Position numbers and translations under genes: made by a program
From: Oopsacas minuta
Taxonomy: Eukaryota; Porifera; Hexactinellida; Lyssacinosida; Leucopsacidae
Assembly (NCBI GenBank): GCA_024704765.1
Contig: JAKMXF010000297.1
Coordinates: forward strand, 1 to 64,000
Direction of reading: 5' to 3'
DNA: 64,000 bases
Notes under the pieces: model-generated
The model's input: the letters and a program-made list of their open reading frames with translations, nothing else
Databases searched by the model: none
What the model was told of the DNA's origin: nothing
Shown: positions 58,437 to 64,000 of the stretch, in pieces
How positions within the stretch are numbered: the stretch's first letter is position 1
How the letters are laid out: every line of letters begins with the position of its first letter

Positions 58437-59090
58437 CTAGCAACAAGATTTCTTCTCTGGGGCTGTTCGCGTGGAATCTAGACGGATACTTCTGCTAGTA
58501 GGAACATCAGACTGAGATCTACTTGAGCTAGGTATAAATTCAGAAATGAGGATTGTCTGAATCAGAGCGAAAACATTCTCAACATTTTCTCCTGTTTTAG
58601 CACTGGTAGTGAAGAAGGCAGGAGAAGGGGATTTTGTCTTGTTACTATTCGCTTTGTTCAAATTCAAATTCACAGCTAAATCACGTGCATCACTCGTTGG
58701 TACTGCAGGATCACTTCCAGTCAGCAGATCTGATTTCATACCCACGACAACACAGAGACAGTCTGGATGAGCATCTTCTAGAAATTTAGCAAATGTACTT
58801 GATAACTTATCAAACGATTCCCTGTTAGTTACGTCATATGCCAAAATAGCTGCATGCGCGCCTCGTGTGTAAAAGTTTGAAATAGCGGCAAACCTTTCCT
58901 CCCCAGCAGTGTCCCAGATAGCTACATGATAAGTGGACCATTTCTTCATAACCAGAGATGCTCCTAATGTGGACTGAGTGGTGACGAATGAACCACTCAG
59001 GTACCTCTGAATGAAAGAAGTCTTCCCTACTGAGTGATCTCCCAGGATTATAACCTTCAAATCAGCTTGTGTACGACCACCAGATGCCAT
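58437..59090 (-). CDS. Rab20-like small GTPase
   Basis: A 217-residue intronless protein. It has a P-loop (LGDHSVGKTSFIQRY), switch II (WDTAGEERFAAI), the Rab20-like stretch FYTRGAHAAILAYDV, and G5 (FFTTSAKTGENVENVF). It ends in a dicysteine prenylation motif KKSCC. The switch I Thr lies in TTQSTLGASL. Between G4 and G5 is an insert rich in Asn/Ser, as in Rab20. G4 reads VVVGMKSDL, with Met where nearly all small GTPases have Asn (NKxD), which should weaken guanine binding. Rab20 acts in phagosome/endosome maturation. Subfamily assignment is moderate; Rab identity is certain. Confidence 0.88.
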   Translation of the reverse strand: MASGGRTQADLKVIILGDHSVGKTSFIQRYLSGSFVTTQSTLGASLVMKKWSTYHVAIWDTAGEERFAAISNFYTRGAHAAILAYDVTNRESFDKLSSTFAKFLEDAHPDCLCVVVGMKSDLLTGSDPAVPTSDARDLAVNLNLNKANSNKTKSPSPAFFTTSAKTGENVENVFALIQTILISEFIPSSSRSQSDVPTSRSIRLDSTRTAPEKKSCC

Positions 59091-59364
59091 TTAAATTGAA
59101 ATATGCTACAACAAATGTTCATAAATGAGATTGAATGGGGAAATGAGATAAAATGTCATTTGCCATTATTTTAATCAGTCACTTGTAACAATAGTTGTAT
59201 TTATTGTATATCTGACAAATGACTACTTAATAATCCTGAGAATGACGGCACCCAATTGTAAATATCCCAACTATCTCCTTTAGACAAGACAAACATAAAT
59301 ATACAGAAATGTTCTAAAAACCTATGATATTATAAACATCAAAGTAAAAATTATTTTTACGGGT

Positions 59365-60531
59365 TTAAGTTTGATTAATGGATTTAATAGAGCGTATAAC
59401 AACCCTATTGAATTCACAGGTGTTGTTAGCATACACATGGTGTGAAGAATGTGCTACCATAGATATTGAAACTTCATTGTCTATATAATCATTCAAATCT
59501 CTAGCTGGTTGAGGACTCATCCATGAAAGGTCTCCGTAGATAAATTCCATTGTAATAATAGGATCCATTCTCTTGATTGACTCGGGGAATAGTGGTTGTC
59601 TACAGTACCCAAATGGTATGTGTAGTCGAGTAAATGCCTCCTCACCTGAGGGATACTGCCCATTCAAGTGTAAGAAATAATCACCAAGAGTATCAGCATC
59701 TATCATATCTTCATAGCTCTCTATCAGATCCTTGCGAAACCTCATAAACAAGGGCTTGCCAATTCCAAATCCTAAACGCACGAATGAGAATGGTAGGAAA
59801 TACTTGAGATATCTTGTTATCATTCCGAATAGAAATCTATACAGTTTGTATTTAAATGTACCTCTCCTTGGATACCACTGTGGTCTTTCACTATTTCTCT
59901 TTTCAGTAACATCCTGCCTAGCACTGTATGGAGGATATCCCCATGGCTCCACTAGTATCAGTTTAGCTATATTATCCGGATACCTCATAGCATACCAAGT
60001 ACTCAAATATCCTCCGAAACTATGTCCCAACAGGATGAACTTATTCAAACCAACAGCTACTCTCCAGTCTTCCAGAGACTGTATATATTGCTGTACTATC
60101 TGATTCGGCCGTGTGCTAAAATTGGGCCGAGAGCTCCTTCCGAATCCTAGCAGGTCGATTGCATACACATCTGCATGCTGACAGATCGTGTCAAAGTTCT
60201 TGATAAACATCCCTAGTCCAACACCAAACCCGTGTAGCAAAACAATAGGGGGGGCAGGCGTTGCAGTCTCAGATTTACATTTGAAATGTAGAGTATTGAT
60301 AGTAGTATGAGGTCCTATCTGTACCTGCTCTTGAGTATATTCACTCACTATTTTCTTTAACATTTTCTGTTCCACGTATTGAAGCTGTGTAGGGTTAGAC
60401 ACAAGACGGTAGTACTTAGTGATAATGGCACGAGCCCAGTTAGAATTCTCTAAGGAGGTGTGGTAGAACCTTTCTTGGTCATTGTTCGGGTGGAGTAGTG
60501 GATCATCTTCAAACATTCTATCTATTGTCAT
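59365..60531 (-). CDS. ABHD4/ABHD5-like alpha/beta hydrolase
   Basis: A 388-residue intronless enzyme. The oxyanion segment APPIVLLHGFGVGLGMF and GFGRSSRP lead to the nucleophile elbow LLGHSFGGYLSTWYAMRYP, with Ser present as in ABHD4 (ABHD5/CGI-58 has Asn). It is followed by LILVEPWGYP and the family's helical cap. The C-terminal catalytic His lies in SSHHVYANNTCEFN. The HxxxxD acyltransferase-type motif of the family reads HHVYAN, with Asn for Asp. The ABHD4 group hydrolyses N-acyl phosphatidylethanolamine; ABHD5 activates ATGL. By its intact Ser this copy should be an active lipase. It is 188 bp downstream of the NDUFAF6 stop codon on the same strand. Confidence 0.9.
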   Translation of the reverse strand: MTIDRMFEDDPLLHPNNDQERFYHTSLENSNWARAIITKYYRLVSNPTQLQYVEQKMLKKIVSEYTQEQVQIGPHTTINTLHFKCKSETATPAPPIVLLHGFGVGLGMFIKNFDTICQHADVYAIDLLGFGRSSRPNFSTRPNQIVQQYIQSLEDWRVAVGLNKFILLGHSFGGYLSTWYAMRYPDNIAKLILVEPWGYPPYSARQDVTEKRNSERPQWYPRRGTFKYKLYRFLFGMITRYLKYFLPFSFVRLGFGIGKPLFMRFRKDLIESYEDMIDADTLGDYFLHLNGQYPSGEEAFTRLHIPFGYCRQPLFPESIKRMDPIITMEFIYGDLSWMSPQPARDLNDYIDNEVSISMVAHSSHHVYANNTCEFNRVVIRSIKSINQT

Positions 60532-60554
60532 ATAAAACTAAAATATTAGAACTA

Positions 60555-60671
60555 CAGTCAGCTCCAGTTATATAGAAGCTCAAGGGACACCTATATGTTA
60601 TTACTTCAATATAAGCGATAAATATAAACGGGTATTTCCATATATCCATGTTCCAGAACGAGACTTGACTG
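60555..60671. mobile_element. 117-bp MITE, CAGTC...GACTG ends, TA target duplication
   Basis: The left end CAGTCAGCTCCAGTTATAT and interior GAAGCTCAAGGGACACC match the element at 61653-61823. The right end reads ACTTGACTG. TA dinucleotides flank both ends, as for Tc1/mariner/pogo elements. It sits between the ABHD and NDUFAF6 genes. Confidence 0.75.
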
Positions 60672-60719
60672 TAGATATTAAACAGAGCGATAATTCGCTT
60701 GGAATAAAATGGAAACTTT

Positions 60720-61583
60720 TCATAATTTCTTCTTAATAAGTTTAATAATGAATCTAAATAGTAGCATACCATCACGTGACTGTAGTCTGTTATCAAAAAG
60801 ATTGAAATTTGACCTTTCTAGTCTATTCAAGAAGCTATTATACACAACAGAACACAAGAATACACGCTTAATGAGCGGATATTTTTGTGTTTGATTCGAG
60901 ACTAGACTAATTCCTTTTTCTAAATGCAGTTTAGCTATACTTCCCATGACTATTGCTACTTCCCTCAACCCAGAGAGATTAGATCTCCTCAATACATCTT
61001 GTTGAGAAACCTTGTACTCATTTAGGAGTGAAATAGGGATACCTACCCTCCCTCTCCTCCCAGCTAGAGGAGCAACTGCTCTCAAACATGTGACAATACC
61101 AGCTGCCTTAGCCAGGTGGCTAGCTGCATGATCTATCTCTATACTTTTTATACCAGCTGTTTCTAAGGTAAGGAACAATATAGAACCATGAGTATCTTCG
61201 CTATACTCTTCCAAGCAGGACATCTCCTTGAAGGAGCCAATAGTTAGCTCTCTCATACGAGCATTTATCAGTCTTAACAACCAGCTCTGTGACAGATTGT
61301 ACTCTCTAATTGAGAGTGTTAGAGCTAAAGCTAATGGGTGTTCGAGGAGTATACGGTTATCAGTTGTGTAAGCTCGTCTTATGATGTCATACCAAAATCC
61401 CAACTTCCTTTCACCTATCTGTGTTTGTGTTATGTGGTCACGTACAGAAGCAGTTTCCACATTGAGTGCTCTCAGAGCAAATACAGCTGATCTCTGTGGT
61501 GAGGGGAGAAGAAGAGTACAGAGATAATGCTCATAGTCTCTCTTACGTACTACCTCCAAACAGTAGTCATATGGAGAACTCAT
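60720..61583 (-). CDS. NDUFAF6: NDUFAF6, squalene/phytoene synthase-like complex I assembly factor
   Basis: A 287-residue intronless protein of the squalene/phytoene synthase fold. It starts YDYCLEVVRKRDYEHYLCTL and includes FALRALNVETASVRD, GFWYDIIRRAY, EEYSEDTHGSILFLTLETAG, HAASHLAKAAGIVTCLRAVA and RRGRVGIPISLL, all matching NDUFAF6. The Asp-rich catalytic motifs of true synthases are replaced, as is normal in this family. NDUFAF6 works in early complex I (ND1) assembly in mitochondria. The protein starts directly in the domain; the targeting sequence is short or in a missing 5' exon. MITE copies sit on both sides of the gene. Confidence 0.92.
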   Translation of the reverse strand: MSSPYDYCLEVVRKRDYEHYLCTLLLPSPQRSAVFALRALNVETASVRDHITQTQIGERKLGFWYDIIRRAYTTDNRILLEHPLALALTLSIREYNLSQSWLLRLINARMRELTIGSFKEMSCLEEYSEDTHGSILFLTLETAGIKSIEIDHAASHLAKAAGIVTCLRAVAPLAGRRGRVGIPISLLNEYKVSQQDVLRRSNLSGLREVAIVMGSIAKLHLEKGISLVSNQTQKYPLIKRVFLCSVVYNSFLNRLERSNFNLFDNRLQSRDGMLLFRFIIKLIKKKL

Positions 61584-61652
61584 GCAGCTGATATATTGAT
61601 GTACTTTCTATAATGTCTTCAAACAGATCAAATAACATTGTATCACTGATTG

Positions 61653-61823
61653 CAGTCACCTCCCGTTATATCGAAGCTTAAGGGACCGCGAAAATTAGTT
61701 CGATATAAGCGGAGTTCAATATAATTGATGTAATTTATCACTTTTGACGTTTTGGGAACATTTTTGTACACTTTCATAGGTCAATATAACCGAGTACATA
61801 TTCGATATAACGGAAGTTGACTG
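61653..61823. mobile_element. 171-bp MITE, same family as 60555-60671
   Basis: The left terminus CAGTCACCTCCCGTTATATC and the reverse complement of the right terminus (CAGTCAACTTCCGTTATATC) are near-identical. The interior repeats GATATAAGC/GATATAACG motifs. TA follows the right end; the left TA seems mutated. It lies upstream of NDUFAF6. Confidence 0.85.
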
Positions 61824-61924
61824 TAGTTAAACATGAATCAGAAAATATTAACTCAAACAGAATCTATAACTACAATAATTCAAGGATCAATTGCTACTAT
61901 TTCTAATAAGATTGGTTCATATCA

Positions 61925-64000
61925 CTAGCTATCGTCATCCTTAGCTGCACTGCTCTCCTGACCAGTGAACATAGGATACTTCTCACAGACTTTAGCCCAG
62001 TTAAGACGACCTGCTATGAGTCCAGCTGCTACCTCAGGGATTTGATAAAGAGGAATTCTCACCTGCTTCATACTGTTACGCTCTCTCATTGTAACGCTGT
62101 CATACTTCAAAGTGTCAAAGTCAATAGTAATTCCAAATGGAATAGCTATCTCGTCTGTACGAGCATAACGTCTTCCGATAGATCCACCTGAATCATCTAC
62201 TTTATGTGTAACTCCTGCATCAGTAAGACCTGATGTTATCTGCTGTATGTAATTCTGAAATACTTCATTGCTAGAAATTGGTAGTATCGAGCAGGCACAG
62301 GGGGCAATGCATGAAGGGAGGGAGAGCCAATTTCTGTTCTCATCGTCCTTTCTTCCTTGAAAATTATGTTCCAAAATAGCGTATAAGATACGCCCAATAC
62401 CAAATGATGGTTCTATAACACCAGGAGTGTATTCTTCATGATGTACCATCTTGCTTTCAGATTTAAAATGCACCATACTAGCCTCCAGCTGGAATGTCAA
62501 ATCTTTAAGCGTGACAGTTACTGGGCCATTTTTGAGAGCTCCTTCCAGCTGTTTCATTTCGCATAGCTCTAGACTGTTCAGATGTTCTAGTAGCACTTTA
62601 GAATCTGATTTGAATATCTTACCAATTTCTTGTTTATTTGGTATTATATCTAAACTCTAATAAAACAATCAGCAATAAACTGAGTATAAAAAGATACAAG
62701 TATTCAACGTGTTATCGATTACCTCTACAAAGACAGGTGCTGGAAGAGGTCGTTTAGCTGATACAATCTTCTTAGTAGCAATTGCATGAGCATTGAGATC
62801 ATAACAAGATCTATCAGCACAGCCAACGCACTCAATCCATCCGTATGATGTTAGCAGCTCTGCATCCCAGCAATCAGTAGCATAATGTGCCATCTCATTA
62901 TTCAAGTGTTGTCGGAATCGTAGTCTACCAGAATCAGCTCCAACCTTTAATAAGAATAGATGTATTCTAGCCATGAAGTAGCCTAATGTTTGATTAGCTA
63001 CCAGTCCTGTCTCTACTGCTTCTCCTATACTTACGCGCTGAGCTGAGCCTCCCTCCATCTGGGAACATCCCGAGAAGAGAGATAGCTCTGTATCTGCTAT
63101 CTGTAATCAATACATGACGTCATACAATTACAATCACCAGGTAATAATATTAGGTATAGTCACCTGAAGGAATTTAGGATGAGTCTTATCAGTTGGATCT
63201 ACAAAGTGCTCTATCTCTGCTAAGGTGAACTCTCTGACTCGTAACAGTCCAGACCCTGGACTGATCTCGTTCCTGAAGGCTTGTCCTATTTGAGCTGCCG
63301 CGAATGGGAGTTTCCCTCCGTTGAATTCGAGGAGACGTTTGAAGTTAACGAATATTCCCTGAGCAGTCTCAGGTCTTAAGTATCCTGACACCTGTTTACT
63401 CGGTCCTATACTAGTTGGGAACATAAGATTGAATTCAGTAGGCTCTGATAGAGGTTTTCCAGAGGAAGGAGAGGTTATATTGAATTCCATTATGACATCT
63501 CTTAACTCTTCCTTTCCTAAGTTATCAATTTGTCTCAGGAGCTCATCACACCTCTTCTTCACGCCCTCTGTTGTCTTCTTGTCTGCTTTAACACGCTCTA
63601 AGGAAGCTTCTAACAGATGATCAGCTCTGAAACACTCTCCTGTTACAGTATCATGTACCATGTAGTCAGTGAACTTATCCACGTGACCAGATGCTCGTAG
63701 TATAGGCTCTGGAGTCAGTACAGTACAGTCTACCTCTAACATCTGCTCTGCTAGCACAAAATGACGTCTCCACTCACTCAGGAGGTTAGCCTTGAGAGCA
63801 CACCCCATAGGACCGTAGTCAAACAGTCCTGCTACACTGGGGTAAAGAGGAAATGACGAAGCGTAAAAGAATCTTCTTTTCAACAGCTGTTCTAGTTTGG
63901 ATCTATCGAAGTGTGATTGTTTAGGTCTCATTTTAAGCTCAGCTTCTTGTAATTCTTTTTGTTTAGCTCTCAGTTTACTGACACATTGAGTAAACTCAGT
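61925..64000 (-). CDS. GARS1: Glycyl-tRNA synthetase, 5' end beyond the window
   Basis: Three exons in phase: from 64000 (open) to 63164, 63100-62723 and 62656-61925; about 690 residues... counted exactly, 648 are visible. The visible start CVSKLRAKQKELQEAELKM is the end of the WHEP domain. Then the class II core: KRRFFYASSFPLYPSVAGLF, VDCTVLTPEPILRASGHVDK, PTEFNLMFPTSIGPS, YLRPETAQGIFVNFKRLLEF, FRNEISPGSGLLRVREFT and EIEHFVDPTDKTHPKF. The second exon has HLNNEMAHYATDCWDAELLT and GCADRSCYDL; the third, VIEPSFGIGRILYAILEH and GSIGRRYARTDEI with the anticodon-binding domain. It charges tRNA-Gly in cytosol and probably mitochondria. The N-terminus (and any targeting peptide) is outside the window. 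Confidence 0.97.

Noticed and set aside
60518-60796. 92-codon minus-strand frame between ABHD and NDUFAF6
   Set aside because: It runs through the MITE at 60555-60671 and into the NDUFAF6 3' end in another frame.

Overview
This is a eukaryotic, animal nuclear window. It is AT-rich and gene-dense, with short GT-AG introns (mostly about 45-120 bp) in some genes and none in many others. The gene set (glypican, a BMP-type R-SMAD, a TRIM-NHL protein, Spindly, DAPP1, copine, MYORG-type GH31) is metazoan. Compactness, nested genes and small introns suggest an early-branching animal, perhaps a sponge, but the species cannot be fixed from the sequence.

Layout. 0.4-8.6 kb: the 3' exon of BCAS2, then a long CASC3/Barentsz gene with an intronless, reverse-strand ABCC transporter inside one intron. 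9-15.3 kb: PWP2, MRPL19 and UBXN7 in tandem. 15.7-22.7 kb: copine(-), glypican(+), C2orf76(-) and CIAO2A(-). 23-31.6 kb: CWC15, with a reverse-strand SMAD1/5 gene inside a 4.4-kb intron and a decayed hAT transposon in another. 31.9-35 kb: a DCN1-like gene(-) with a forward-strand DAPP1 gene inside one intron. 35-41.1 kb: sulfotransferase, PAP2 phosphatase and MYORG-like GH31, all on the minus strand. 41.3-47.8 kb: a TRIM-NHL gene with a frame break, two unrecognised minus-strand genes and two tandem Ig-like membrane proteins. 47.9-53.4 kb: SCO1, GOSR1(-), NUP62(-) and REC114. 54.4-64 kb: an eight-pass membrane protein, Spindly(-), a four-pass protein(-), a Rab20-like GTPase(-), ABHD4/5(-), NDUFAF6(-) and glycyl-tRNA synthetase(-), the last running off the window.

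Themes. BCAS2 and CWC15 belong to the Prp19/CDC5L spliceosome network and CASC3 to the exon junction complex; all three lie within 31 kb. Three introns each hold one complete intronless gene on the opposite strand. Several proteins keep their fold but have lost hallmark active residues (ABCC ATPase sites, DAPP1 SH2 arginine, copine C2B acidic residues, Rab NKxD asparagine). Small inverted-repeat elements are scattered between genes. For spliced genes the start and end given span all exons; exon coordinates are in the evidence text and were inferred by splice-site phase and protein similarity.
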